Shown here in pieces: positions 1 through 7,749 of a stretch of DNA of 64,000 nt. Under the pieces are notes generated by a model. The model saw only the letters and a list, made by a program, of their open reading frames with translations. It did no database searches and was not told where the DNA came from. Position 1 is the stretch's first letter, and every line of letters starts with the position of its first letter. This stretch comes from Actinomycetota bacterium (GTDB lineage Bacteria > Actinomycetota > Actinomycetes > Nanopelagicales > Nanopelagicaceae). The stretch lies in assembly GCA_947372165.1 (NCBI GenBank), contig CANBSP010000005.1, forward strand, positions 1 through 64,000, read 5' to 3'. The translations under genes and the position numbers were made by a program.

Positions 1-159
1 TGGGGCCGTCGTCGTATGACTTTCGAAATCAATAAGAAGTCAGAAGGCATCTACGCTGTTGCAGATCTGCACTGTGGTCCAGAAGCGATTAAAGAACTTG
101 ATCGCCAACTCAATTTGAACGAAGCAGTGCTTCGTACCAAAGTCGTCCGCCCCGAATAA
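1..159 (+). CDS. rpsF: 30S ribosomal protein S6, C-terminal part (partial)
   Basis: The open frame runs from the first base of the window to a TAA stop and encodes the last 52 residues of ribosomal protein S6, a primary binder of the central domain of 16S rRNA. The segment [16 protein letters not shown] followed by [19 protein letters not shown] matches the conserved S6 C-terminal half (beta strand with basic patch, then helix). The start lies outside the window. It is the first gene of the usual rpsF-ssb-rpsR-rplI cluster; ssb begins 28 nt after its stop, so co-transcription is expected. Confidence 0.93.
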   Translation, partial: WGRRRMTFEINKKSEGIYAVADLHCGPEAIKELDRQLNLNEAVLRTKVVRPE

Positions 160-187
160 GCCCGATAAGTAGAGATAAGAGAAGAAG

Positions 188-676
188 ATGGCTGCTGGAG
201 ATACAAATATCACGATGATCGGAAACCTGGTCAACGATCCCGAACTGCGCTTCACACCGTCAGGTGCTGCAGTTGCAAAGTTCACCGTTGCATCAACTCC
301 ACGTTATTTAGATAAGGCAACAAATGAATGGAAAGATGGCGACAGCCTCTTCCTTCAATGCCAGATCTGGCGTCAAGCTGCCGAGAATGTTGCAGAATCA
401 CTGACTCGCGGAATGCGCGTCATTGTCTCTGGCCGTCTCAAGCAGCGCTCTTACGAAACTAAAGAAGGCGAAAAGCGCACGGTCTTTGAGGTTGAGGTTG
501 ATGAAGTAGGTCCATCACTTCGTAACGCAACCGCAAAGGTCACTAAAACATCAGGTAAGGGTGCCGGTGGATTCTCTGCCGCTCCTGAAAGTGCATCATC
601 AGATGATCCTTGGTCAGCCTCACCAGTTGGTGGCGGATGGGCAACGACAGCTGCAGATGACCAGCCTCCGTTTTAA
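188..676 (+). CDS. ssb: single-stranded DNA-binding protein
   Basis: Encodes SSB (162 aa), which coats single-stranded DNA during replication and repair and recruits partners through its C-terminal tip. Residues about 5-110 form the OB fold ([19 protein letters not shown] start, then [18 protein letters not shown]). Residues about 115-155 are a Gly/Ala/Ser-rich linker, and the protein ends in the canonical acidic tip DDQPPF. The ATG follows an A/G-rich stretch (AGAGAAGAAG) acting as a weak Shine-Dalgarno site. It lies between rpsF and rpsR, the typical actinobacterial order, and dnaB is close downstream. Confidence 0.97.
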   Translation: MAAGDTNITMIGNLVNDPELRFTPSGAAVAKFTVASTPRYLDKATNEWKDGDSLFLQCQIWRQAAENVAESLTRGMRVIVSGRLKQRSYETKEGEKRTVFEVEVDEVGPSLRNATAKVTKTSGKGAGGFSAAPESASSDDPWSASPVGGGWATTAADDQPPF

Positions 677-752
677 TAAGTAATTTAATAATTTATCCAA
701 TTAACCAACCATTCTCGTGTCATCACGAGGCATCCAAATAAGGAGCACCACA

Positions 753-1040
753 GTGGGAGCAAGAAGTAATAAGACGCTCAAGCCAAAGAAAGTTGCACCA
801 AAGCTTTCGGCTGCAGCGCTCAAGAAGTTTAAGAAGAAGCCATGTTCTTTCTGCCGTGAAAAGATCGATTACATCGATTACAAGGACATCGCGACTCTTC
901 GCAAGTACATCTCAGATCGCGGCAAGATCCGCGCTCGTCGCGTGACCGGTGCCTGCACCGAGCACCAACGCGCAATTGCAGCCGCAGTCAAGAACAGCCG
1001 CGAAATGGCGCTCTTGCCTTACACCTCTACAGCTCGATAA
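753..1040 (+). CDS. rpsR: 30S ribosomal protein S18
   Basis: Ribosomal protein S18, partner of S6 on the 30S platform. I chose the GTG at 753 because AAGGAG sits 7 nt upstream (739-745). The longer frame from 717 would place this Shine-Dalgarno site inside the gene and add 12 non-conserved residues. The 95-residue product has a basic N-terminal extension and then the S18 core: [15 protein letters not shown] and [11 protein letters not shown]. The CxxC near residue 32 plus the GACTEHQ segment supply three Cys and one His, which fits the zinc-binding (C+) form of S18. rplI follows 16 nt later. Confidence 0.93.
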   Translation: MGARSNKTLKPKKVAPKLSAAALKKFKKKPCSFCREKIDYIDYKDIATLRKYISDRGKIRARRVTGACTEHQRAIAAAVKNSREMALLPYTSTAR

Positions 1041-1056
1041 GGATAGGTAACTCATT

Positions 1057-1503
1057 ATGAAACTCATCCTCACTCAAGAAGTAACAGGCCTAGGCCACGC
1101 TGGCGATGTCGTCGTTGTTAAAGATGGCTATGCCCGTAACGCACTTATTCCAAATGGCCGTGCAATTGCGTGGAGCCAAGGCGGAGAGAAGCAGATCGAA
1201 GGCATCAAGCGTGCACGTACAGCACGTGAGATCCGCGACCGCGATCACGCAACCGAGATCAAGGCATCACTTGAAAAGAGTGAGATCGTTGTCAAGGTTA
1301 AGGTCGGCGCAACCGGTTCAATGTTCGGTTCTGTCACAGATAAGGACATCGTCGCTGCAATCAAGAGCACAACGGGTGTTGATATCGATCGCCACCGCAT
1401 CAAGGCAGTTGGTCACATTAAGAAGCTTGGAAGCCACGCCATCAAGGTAAGCCTTCACAGCGCTGTCACCGCTAACGTCACGATCAGTGTCGTCGCTGCT
1501 TAA
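1057..1503 (+). CDS. rplI: 50S ribosomal protein L9
   Basis: L9 (148 aa) binds 23S rRNA and helps keep the reading frame. The N-terminal domain (about 1-50) carries the signature MKLILTQEVTGLG...GDVVVVKDGYARNAL. A long connecting helix follows (about 45-80, RARTAREIRDRDHATEIKASLE) and then the C-terminal domain with TGSMFGSVTDKDI. Length is normal for the family. It is the last gene of the rpsF-ssb-rpsR-rplI unit; a strong hairpin 13 nt past its stop closes the transcript before dnaB. Confidence 0.97.
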   Translation: MKLILTQEVTGLGHAGDVVVVKDGYARNALIPNGRAIAWSQGGEKQIEGIKRARTAREIRDRDHATEIKASLEKSEIVVKVKVGATGSMFGSVTDKDIVAAIKSTTGVDIDRHRIKAVGHIKKLGSHAIKVSLHSAVTANVTISVVAA

Positions 1504-1515
1504 GTAACTCTTCAC

Positions 1516-1551
1516 AAAGAACCCCATCTGGTGATCCAGGTGGGGTTCTTT
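1516..1551 (+). terminator. hairpin terminator after rplI
   Basis: An inverted repeat with arms AAAGAACCCCATCTGG and CCAGGTGGGGTTCTTT around a 4-nt loop gives a 16-bp stem with one G-U wobble. Only a short T-rich stretch (TTCTTTCATC) follows. The position fits the end of the rpsF-rplI operon. Confidence 0.8.
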
Positions 1552-1587
1552 CATCTTCGCCACATAGTGAGATACCCAGAGATTTCT

Positions 1588-1672
1588 TTACCCACAGGGG
1601 CTAGCGCTCAATAAGGCGCAATGAGCGAGAGTTACCCACAGTTTTTCCCTAGTTACCCACACCTTGTCCACC
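1588..1672 (+). promoter_or_regulatory. array of four DnaA-box-like nonamers upstream of dnaB
   Basis: Three identical TTACCCACA nonamers (1588-1596, 1632-1640, 1653-1661) and one TTGTCCACC (1664-1672) lie on the same strand in the 254-nt gap before dnaB. Known actinobacterial DnaA boxes are close to TTGTCCACA; the nonamers here differ from that or from TTATCCACA by one or two bases. Start-to-start spacings are 44, 21 and 11 nt, near whole helical turns. I infer DnaA or a similar factor binds here; no dnaA or dnaN is adjacent, so this is not called an origin. Confidence 0.45.
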
Positions 1673-1716
1673 AGATTTCCCATCTACTACACAGGCTCGG
1701 ACACAGCCTTACGAGC

Positions 1717-1754
1717 GCAATCTTGGGAATGTCAGCGCTCCCCGCCAAGATTGC
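1717..1754. promoter_or_regulatory. inverted repeat overlapping the putative dnaB promoter
   Basis: Perfect 10-bp arms GCAATCTTGG (1717-1726) and CCAAGATTGC (1745-1754) are separated by 18 nt and end 3 nt before the dnaB ATG. The right arm contains CAAGAT (1746-1751), which lies 6 nt from the ATG, the distance seen for other leaderless starts in this window. The repeat could be an operator covering the start site or an RNA hairpin if transcription begins further upstream. Confidence 0.4.
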
Positions 1755-1757
1755 CCC

Positions 1758-3200
1758 ATGAGCCTGGCAGAAGTACCTCCCGCAAATAACTCAGCGCCGC
1801 GCCCCATCAGGAATAGTGGCCCGATCGAGTTTGAGCGCAATCCGCCACAAGATCTCGTTGCCGAACAAGGTGTTCTCGGTGGCATGTTGCTCAGCAAAGA
1901 TGCGATCTCTGATGTTCTCGAAGTGATCAAAGCGCGCGACTTCTATCGCCCTGCACACGAACTTATCTACGATGCAATTCTCGACCTTTACGGCCGCGGT
2001 GATCCTGCCGATCCAGTGACTGTCGCTGCTGAATTAACAAAGCGTGGTGATATTGCGCGCGCAGGTGGTGCGCCATATCTCCACACATTGATCTCCTCTG
2101 TTCCTACTGCAGCGAATGCCGGTTACTACGCACGTATCGTTGCTGATCGTGCGATCTTGCGTCGCCTCGTCGAAGCCGGAACAAAGATCGTTCAAATTGG
2201 ATATTCCGAAGAGGGCGATATTGAAGATGCAGTAAACCAAGCACAGGCCGAGGTCTATCAAGTCACTGATGCAAATGCTTCCGAAGATTACATCCAGCTC
2301 TCTGAATTACTCCCTGCTGCACTCGATGAGATCGAAGCACTCTCCAAGGGCATGGTCGAACATGGTGTGAAGACTGGTTTCAAGGATCTCGATAATCTCA
2401 CTGGTGGATTACATGCCGGCAATATGATCGTTCTCGCTGCACGTCCTGCAGTAGGTAAGTCAACACTCGGATTAGATATTGCTCGCCATGCATCGATTCA
2501 TAATGGCGATGCCTCTGTCATCTTCTCTCTTGAAATGTCACGCTCTGAAATCACGATGCGTATGCTCGCAGCAGAGGCGCGCGTTGGTCTCAACAATATT
2601 CGTTCTGGTTCGCTCTCCGATGAAGAGTGGGGACGTCTTGCTAAGAGAATGGGTGAGATCAGCCAAGCACCGCTCTTTATCGATGATTCACCGAACCTCT
2701 CACTCATGGAGATCCGCGCAAAGGCGCGTCGACTTAAGCAGAAGCACAACCTCAAGTTAATCGTGATCGATTACCTCCAGTTGATGACTTCAGGTAAGCG
2801 CGTTGAGAATCGCCAACAAGAGGTCTCAGAGTTCTCACGTAATCTAAAGCTTCTTGCAAAAGAGCTCGAAGTCCCTGTTATCGCCATCTCACAGCTCAAC
2901 CGTGGACCCGAACAACGCGCAGATAAGAAGCCGATGCTCTCAGATCTTCGTGAATCGGGTTCGATCGAGCAAGATGCCGACGTTGTTATTCTCTTGCACC
3001 GTGATGATCTCTATGACAATCAGATGCGCCAAGGCGAGGCAGATCTCATTATCGCCAAGCACCGTAATGGACCGACTCGGACAATCACCGTCGCATCGCA
3101 ACTTCACTTCGCACGCTTTAGCGATATGGCACCGAGCTTTACACCGCCACCACAACAGAGTGCAGGACCTTCTGACTCCTTTACTGGTGGATTTAATTAA
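1758..3200 (+). CDS. dnaB: replicative DNA helicase DnaB
   Basis: The hexameric 5'-3' helicase of the replication fork (480 aa). The N-terminal primase-interaction domain is about residues 30-130 (PPQDLVAEQGVLGGMLL). After a linker, the RecA-like motor spans about 200-465 with Walker A ARPAVGKST near residue 229, Walker B LIVIDYLQLM, and the DnaB signatures SQLNRGPEQRADKKP and LRESGSIEQDADVV. No intein is present: the motor motifs are continuous. The ATG has no Shine-Dalgarno site and may be leaderless. The stop abuts the stop of a convergent carbonic anhydrase gene. Confidence 0.97.
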   Translation: MSLAEVPPANNSAPRPIRNSGPIEFERNPPQDLVAEQGVLGGMLLSKDAISDVLEVIKARDFYRPAHELIYDAILDLYGRGDPADPVTVAAELTKRGDIARAGGAPYLHTLISSVPTAANAGYYARIVADRAILRRLVEAGTKIVQIGYSEEGDIEDAVNQAQAEVYQVTDANASEDYIQLSELLPAALDEIEALSKGMVEHGVKTGFKDLDNLTGGLHAGNMIVLAARPAVGKSTLGLDIARHASIHNGDASVIFSLEMSRSEITMRMLAAEARVGLNNIRSGSLSDEEWGRLAKRMGEISQAPLFIDDSPNLSLMEIRAKARRLKQKHNLKLIVIDYLQLMTSGKRVENRQQEVSEFSRNLKLLAKELEVPVIAISQLNRGPEQRADKKPMLSDLRESGSIEQDADVVILLHRDDLYDNQMRQGEADLIIAKHRNGPTRTITVASQLHFARFSDMAPSFTPPPQQSAGPSDSFTGGFN

Positions 3201-3692
3201 TTAAATCGGGTTGAGCTTTCCACTCTTTACATCGTAGATCGCACCCATCACAGTGATGCCGCTCTTTAAGAGCGGATAACTCTCGATCCGGCCGATATCT
3301 TTAATGAGCGCAGCTTCCTGATCTTTCACGGTACGGATCTCAACGCCACGAGTATCAACACCTGACTTCTCCATAATCAGAGCATGCATCTCATCCTCAG
3401 TTGCACTTGCCATCCGGCAATCTGTATGGGGCATAACAAGGACACGGTTCACATTGAGAAGATGTGTCGCCAAAATCAAGGTACGGAGAACGTCATCGGT
3501 GACACGAGCACCGGCATTTCGAAGGATCTTTGCATCGCCAGCATCCATTCCAACAATACGAAGCGGATCGATACGTGAATCCATACAGGTGACGATCGCT
3601 AACCCTTTACGGGCTTCGCCACTGAGACCTTGTGATTGGAAGGAAGCGGCGAAGGCGCTATTTGCATCGAGCAGATCTCTAAAAGTCTCCAT
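3201..3692 (-). CDS. beta-class carbonic anhydrase
   Basis: Cytoplasmic zinc enzyme (163 aa) interconverting CO2 and bicarbonate. The beta-class zinc ligands are visible: Cys and the Asp-Arg dyad in CMDSRID (about residues 36-42), then His and Cys in HTDCRM (about 89-94). The length is short, typical of the small mycobacterial-type clade. The promoter hexamer TAAATT is 6 nt before the ATG and overlaps the stop codon of the upstream EamA gene, so the mRNA is probably leaderless and separately started. It converges with dnaB without any gap. Confidence 0.9.
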   Translation of the reverse strand: METFRDLLDANSAFAASFQSQGLSGEARKGLAIVTCMDSRIDPLRIVGMDAGDAKILRNAGARVTDDVLRTLILATHLLNVNRVLVMPHTDCRMASATEDEMHALIMEKSGVDTRGVEIRTVKDQEAALIKDIGRIESYPLLKSGITVMGAIYDVKSGKLNPI

Positions 3693-3698
3693 GGTCGT

Positions 3699-3704
3699 AA
3701 TTTA
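3699..3704 (-). promoter_or_regulatory. -10 hexamer of carbonic anhydrase, leaderless start
   Basis: TAAATT on the minus strand ends 6 nt before the ATG at 3692. Its first three bases are the TAA stop codon of the upstream EamA gene. Confidence 0.55.
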
Positions 3705-4622
3705 CTCGGTAGTGGCGGATGCTCGATCAGCAATTGCGATACCCACGAGTACGACGACTCCACCAAGGAGTTGGATGAGGTTAAATCGCTCACCGAGCAA
3801 GACCCAGGCGAATGCGCCGGCGATAAGAGGTTCGACCATCCCAATGACACTGCCGGTCGAAGCAGTCGTATAGATAATCCCCGCCATCACACATGAATAC
3901 GGAACTACAGTGCCGAAGATGATGATCGAGGCAACTAAGAGCCACCCAGGTGCATGATGGCCATGGAAGCGGCCGAGAAGTTCGATCTTCTTACTCAAAA
4001 TTTCAGTGGGATAGCTCCACCACGGCATAACGATCGCGTAGAAGAGTGCGGTGACGCCAAGGCCCCAGGTGAGAATCTCACCGGATGTGCGCTTATCGGC
4101 CATCCCTTTGGACTGTAAGAAGTAGACGGTGAGCGCAAATGCGCTCGCGAGCGCACCAAGAACTCCTGCGCCGTTGAGCGTGAGCCCCTTCCAGACTTGG
4201 GCCAAGAGAACCAAACCCAAGAAGGCGAAGGTGAGGCCAATCCACATCGACCGCTTTACCGGCTTTTTGCGAACAAAGCGGAGCCATAAGGCGATCCACA
4301 GTGGTGCGGTGAATTCGAGAAGGAGGGCGATACTGACAGGCAATCGCGCAATCGCGAAGAAGTAGGTTGTCTGAACACCGGCAAATCCGATGACGCCAAA
4401 GGCAAGCAACTTAGGAAGTTCGGACTTACTAGCTTTGAGTGGAAATCCCGAACGGAGGCAGGTGATGACGAAGAGGCAGATAAAGGCACCCGTTGAACGA
4501 ATCTCTGTCAGGCGCCAAGCAGGCATGCCCGCCTCTAATACCCATTTGGAAACTGTGCCATTTGCGGAGAAGAAGAGCGCACCAAGCGCTAAGAGAAACT
4601 CGCCGCGGTATCTGGTCAACAC
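3702..4622 (-). CDS. EamA/DMT-family membrane transporter
   Basis: A 306-residue polytopic protein with about ten hydrophobic helices arranged as two EamA halves (about residues 8-140 and 155-295). The opening FLLALGALFFSANGTVSKWVLEAG and the repeat-end pattern VEPLIAGAFAWVLLGERFN are characteristic of drug/metabolite transporters. The substrate cannot be read from sequence; relatives export amino acids or other metabolites. The GTG at 4622 is preceded by TAGGCT with 7 nt between, and no Shine-Dalgarno site is present, so it is likely leaderless. Carbonic anhydrase follows on the same strand. Confidence 0.85.
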   Translation of the reverse strand: MLTRYRGEFLLALGALFFSANGTVSKWVLEAGMPAWRLTEIRSTGAFICLFVITCLRSGFPLKASKSELPKLLAFGVIGFAGVQTTYFFAIARLPVSIALLLEFTAPLWIALWLRFVRKKPVKRSMWIGLTFAFLGLVLLAQVWKGLTLNGAGVLGALASAFALTVYFLQSKGMADKRTSGEILTWGLGVTALFYAIVMPWWSYPTEILSKKIELLGRFHGHHAPGWLLVASIIIFGTVVPYSCVMAGIIYTTASTGSVIGMVEPLIAGAFAWVLLGERFNLIQLLGGVVVLVGIAIADRASATTE

Positions 4623-4629
4623 AACGGCG

Positions 4630-4635
4630 AGCCTA
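4630..4635 (-). promoter_or_regulatory. -10 hexamer of EamA transporter, leaderless start
   Basis: TAGGCT on the minus strand with 7 nt to the GTG start at 4622. It fits the TANNNT pattern seen repeatedly in this window. Confidence 0.5.
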
Positions 4636-4662
4636 TCTAATTACAGGAGAGAAAACAGGTTT

Positions 4663-6483
4663 CTAGTAGGCGCTCTCTGGCAAGTTCATAATCTCGCCAT
4701 CTTCAGATTCAATAATCTTTAGCTCTGAACGAAGATGAGGCAGAACGGTGCGGATGAAGTATCGGGCCGAGGCAATCTTGCCGGTATAGAAATCCTTATC
4801 CTTACCGGTCGCGGTTGCGATCTTTGATGATGCGATCTCAGCTTGGCGCAAGAGCAACCAGGCGATGATCACTTCACCAACACTCATCAATACCCGAGTC
4901 GTATTCAATCCAGTCTTATAGATCTTCTCTGGATTCTCTTGTGACTCCATTGCATAACCGACCATTGTGCCGATCATCGCATTGAGAGTCTCGAGGGCTT
5001 TGGCAAGTTCGGCCTTCTCAGCTGCGAGTTCGCCGCCACTTGCTGCAAATGCACCGATCTCTTTTCCGAGTAGTCCAATTGCGCGACCGCCATCTTTCAC
5101 AATCTTACGGAAGAAGAAGTCGAGCCCTTGAATGGCAGTAGTGCCTTCATACAAGGTATCGATCTTGGCATCGCGAACATATTGTTCAAGTGGCCAATCC
5201 TGTGTGAAACCAGAACCACCAAAGGTCTGAAGTGATTCAGTACCAAGGAGTGTCCATGATTTCTCTGATCCGAATCCCTTAACGATCGGGAGCAAGAGAT
5301 CATTGAGCTTCTCGAAATCTTCTGCATCGCGACCCTCGGCCTTAGCGAGCGCAACGGCATCCTGAATAGATGCGGTGTAGAGAACGAGTGCGCGCATACC
5401 TTCGGAGTAAGCCTTCTGGACCATGAGCGAGCGGCGTACATCAGGATGATGAATGATCGTCACACGTGGTGAAGCCTTGTCATTCATTACCTTCATATCG
5501 CCACCCTGGACGCGCTCCTTCGCATATTTAAGAGCTTGTTGATATCCAGTCGAGAGAGTTGCAATCGCCTTAGTACCAACCATCATGCGAGCAAACTCAA
5601 TCACCTTGAACATCTGGAAGATTCCATTATGGACTTCACCTAAGAGGTAACCAACACATGGCTCCTTCTCACCCATGCTGAGTTCGCATGTGGCCGAGAC
5701 ATTTAGACCCATCTTGTGTTCAACATTGGTGACATAGACACCGTTGCGCTCAAGTGGCGCACCAGTCTCTTTATCAAAGTGGAACTTTGGAACCAAGAAG
5801 AGCGAGAGACCCTTTGTGCCAGGACCGGCACCTTCCGGGCGAGCAAGAACGTAATGGAGAATATTTTCTTGAAGATCTGAGTCACCTGATGTGATGAAGC
5901 GCTTTGTTCCGGTGAGATGCCAAGAACCATCTGCTTGCTTCACAGCTTTACTGCGGCCTGCACCAACATCTGAACCAGCTTCTGGTTCAGTGAGGACCAT
6001 GGTCGCGCCCCATTCGCGTTCAACAATAAACTTTGACCACTTCTTCTGTTCTTCACTACCGAGTTGGTAGGAGACATTGGCCATCGACGCACCCGTTGTG
6101 TAGAGGTGTACTGCTGGATTTGAACCGAGCACCATCTCGGCGATCGCCCAACGAACTGAATAAGGAATGAGAGTTCCACCAAGTTCGACCGGTGCATCAA
6201 TACGCCACCACTCGTTATCAATAAAGGTTCGATAGGACTTCTTGAAGGATGCAGGGAGAGTCACCGACCCAGTCGCTTTATCGAAGGTGGTTCCGATGCG
6301 ATCGCCCTCAACAAAGCTCTCGGCGAGATCGTTCTCCGCCATACGCTTGACCTCTTCCAGCATGCCCATGACCGTCTCGCGGTCGAGCTCTTTGTAGAGG
6401 GATGTACCCAGGATTGACTCCCGACCCAAGAGGTCGAAGAGGCAGAATTCAATATCTCGCAGATTCGCTATGTAATGGCCCAT
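4663..6483 (-). CDS. acyl-CoA dehydrogenase, long FadE5-like type
   Basis: A 606-residue flavoenzyme oxidising acyl-CoA to enoyl-CoA in fatty-acid breakdown. It closely resembles mycobacterial FadE5 over the full length: MGHYIANLRDIEFCLFDLLG start, TMVLTEPEAGSDVGA and GTKRFITSGDSD in the middle beta domain, NVEHKMGLNVSATCEL, and the catalytic Glu region DTLYEGTTAIQ near residue 440. The C-terminal 120 residues are the extra domain of long ACADs. It stands alone, divergent from dcd. A CATTAT hexamer 6 nt before the ATG suggests another leaderless start, though it deviates from TANNNT. Confidence 0.93.
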   Translation of the reverse strand: MGHYIANLRDIEFCLFDLLGRESILGTSLYKELDRETVMGMLEEVKRMAENDLAESFVEGDRIGTTFDKATGSVTLPASFKKSYRTFIDNEWWRIDAPVELGGTLIPYSVRWAIAEMVLGSNPAVHLYTTGASMANVSYQLGSEEQKKWSKFIVEREWGATMVLTEPEAGSDVGAGRSKAVKQADGSWHLTGTKRFITSGDSDLQENILHYVLARPEGAGPGTKGLSLFLVPKFHFDKETGAPLERNGVYVTNVEHKMGLNVSATCELSMGEKEPCVGYLLGEVHNGIFQMFKVIEFARMMVGTKAIATLSTGYQQALKYAKERVQGGDMKVMNDKASPRVTIIHHPDVRRSLMVQKAYSEGMRALVLYTASIQDAVALAKAEGRDAEDFEKLNDLLLPIVKGFGSEKSWTLLGTESLQTFGGSGFTQDWPLEQYVRDAKIDTLYEGTTAIQGLDFFFRKIVKDGGRAIGLLGKEIGAFAASGGELAAEKAELAKALETLNAMIGTMVGYAMESQENPEKIYKTGLNTTRVLMSVGEVIIAWLLLRQAEIASSKIATATGKDKDFYTGKIASARYFIRTVLPHLRSELKIIESEDGEIMNLPESAY

Positions 6484-6489
6484 GACGCA

Positions 6490-6495
6490 ATAATG
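6490..6495 (-). promoter_or_regulatory. possible -10 hexamer of the acyl-CoA dehydrogenase
   Basis: CATTAT on the minus strand lies 6 nt before the ATG at 6483. The spacing is as in the leaderless set but the first base is C instead of T. Confidence 0.3.
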
Positions 6496-6533
6496 CTACT
6501 GACCAGTAACTTATGCAAGAGGAATTGAGGATA

Positions 6534-6539
6534 TAAGGT
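6534..6539 (+). promoter_or_regulatory. -10 hexamer of dcd, leaderless start
   Basis: TAAGGT, overlapping TATAAG, ends 6 nt before the GTG at 6546. No Shine-Dalgarno sequence is present between them. Confidence 0.55.
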
Positions 6540-6545
6540 CGGCGA

Positions 6546-7124
6546 GTGCTACTAAGTGACCGCGATATCCGTTCTGAAGTCGAGCTAGGCCGAGTCAAGG
6601 TCGAGCCATTCTCCGAAGCCATGATCCAGCCATCGAGCGTTGATGTCCGCCTCGACCGCTTCTTCCGCGTCTTTGAAAATCATAAATATTCGGTGATCGA
6701 CCCATCGATCGAACAACCAGAGCTCACCCGTGAGATCGCCGTCGCTGCCGACGAATACTTCATCCTCCACCCAGGCGAGTTTGTCCTCGCCAGCACCTAC
6801 GAGGTCATCACACTTCCCGATGACATCGCTGGTCGCCTGGAAGGCAAGTCATCTCTAGGGCGCCTTGGTTTACTTACCCACTCAACCGCTGGCTTCATCG
6901 ATCCAGGATTTAGCGGACATATCACCCTCGAACTCTCCAATGTTGCGAACCTGCCTGTAAAACTCTTTCCAGGAATGAAGATCGGCCAACTTTGTCTCAT
7001 CAAACTCTCATCTGCGGCTGAGCATCCTTACGGTTCTGCGCTCTATGGTTCGAGGTATCAAGGACAACGTGGACCAACGCCATCAAAGTCATGGCTGAAC
7101 TTCCACCAATCTACGATTCAGTAA
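6546..7124 (+). CDS. dcd: dCTP deaminase
   Basis: Deaminates dCTP, supplying dUTP (or dUMP in bifunctional forms) for thymidylate synthesis; homotrimeric and cytoplasmic. The 192-residue product shows [13 protein letters not shown] at the start, [16 protein letters not shown], the conserved [20 protein letters not shown] block holding catalytic residues, and the C-terminal [15 protein letters not shown] motif. Length is normal. A GTG start follows a TAAGGT hexamer at leaderless spacing. I cannot tell from sequence whether it is the monofunctional or the actinobacterial bifunctional dUMP-forming type. lemA follows 58 nt downstream with its own promoter. Confidence 0.95.
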   Translation: MLLSDRDIRSEVELGRVKVEPFSEAMIQPSSVDVRLDRFFRVFENHKYSVIDPSIEQPELTREIAVAADEYFILHPGEFVLASTYEVITLPDDIAGRLEGKSSLGRLGLLTHSTAGFIDPGFSGHITLELSNVANLPVKLFPGMKIGQLCLIKLSSAAEHPYGSALYGSRYQGQRGPTPSKSWLNFHQSTIQ

Positions 7125-7170
7125 AAGTTCTACAACAGGTACTTTCACTCACTTCTGAGAGAAAAGGGCG

Positions 7171-7176
7171 TAAAGT
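7171..7176 (+). promoter_or_regulatory. -10 hexamer of lemA, leaderless start
   Basis: TAAAGT followed by exactly 6 nt (CTTAGT) and the ATG of lemA at 7183. Confidence 0.6.
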
Positions 7177-7182
7177 CTTAGT

Positions 7183-7737
7183 ATGAAAATCGCAATGCTT
7201 CTTATTCCACTCGTTCTCATTCTTATCATCTGGGTTGTTGCAAGTTACAACTCACTCGTGCGCGTCAATATCGCAGCCGACGAAGCATTCGCTCAGATCG
7301 AGGTCCAACTCAAGCGTCGTGCCGATCTCATTCCAAATTTGGTAGAGACTGTCAAGGGCTATGCCACACATGAGAAGAGCACACTCGATGCAGTGATCTC
7401 TGCACGCGCTAAGGCCACATCTGCCTCCGGCGTTGCCGATGTAGCAGCTGCAGATGGTCAACTCACTACCGCGCTACGTGGATTACTCGCGGTTGCAGAG
7501 AGCTACCCAGATCTCAAAGCTTCAGCAAACTTCCTCTCTCTTCAAGAAGAACTTTCAACAACAGAGAACAAGGTCGCCTTTGCTCGTCAGTTCTATAACG
7601 ACACTGTTCGCAGCCTAAATCAAGCGGTAAAGACCTTCCCATCAAGCCTCTTTGCTGGCATGGCAAAGGTGAGCGCTCGGGCTTTCTATGAGATTGAAAA
7701 CCCTACAGATCGCAACGTCCCCAACGTTAAGTTCTAA
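7183..7737 (+). CDS. lemA: LemA family protein
   Basis: A 184-residue membrane-anchored helical protein. One N-terminal transmembrane helix (about residues 3-21, rich in I, L and V) is followed by the conserved LemA core: YNSLVRVNIAADEAFAQIEVQLKRRADLIPNLVETVKGYA and later ENKVAFARQFYNDTVRSLN. The function of LemA is not established. It is often encoded beside HtpX-type proteases, as here, where htpX starts 12 nt after the stop; a joint role in membrane protein quality control is a plausible inference. Confidence 0.92.
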   Translation: MKIAMLLIPLVLILIIWVVASYNSLVRVNIAADEAFAQIEVQLKRRADLIPNLVETVKGYATHEKSTLDAVISARAKATSASGVADVAAADGQLTTALRGLLAVAESYPDLKASANFLSLQEELSTTENKVAFARQFYNDTVRSLNQAVKTFPSSLFAGMAKVSARAFYEIENPTDRNVPNVKF

Positions 7738-7749
7738 GAGCCCTTCTCA

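Noticed and set aside
1560-1757. Chromosomal replication origin in the rplI-dnaB gap because of DnaA-box-like nonamers
   Set aside because: No dnaA, dnaN or rpmH is adjacent, no AT-rich unwinding stretch is evident and the gap is short; regulation of dnaB is the simpler reading.
1758-3200. Intein in dnaB
   Set aside because: DnaB is a frequent intein host, but the helicase motifs are continuous and the length (480 aa) is normal.
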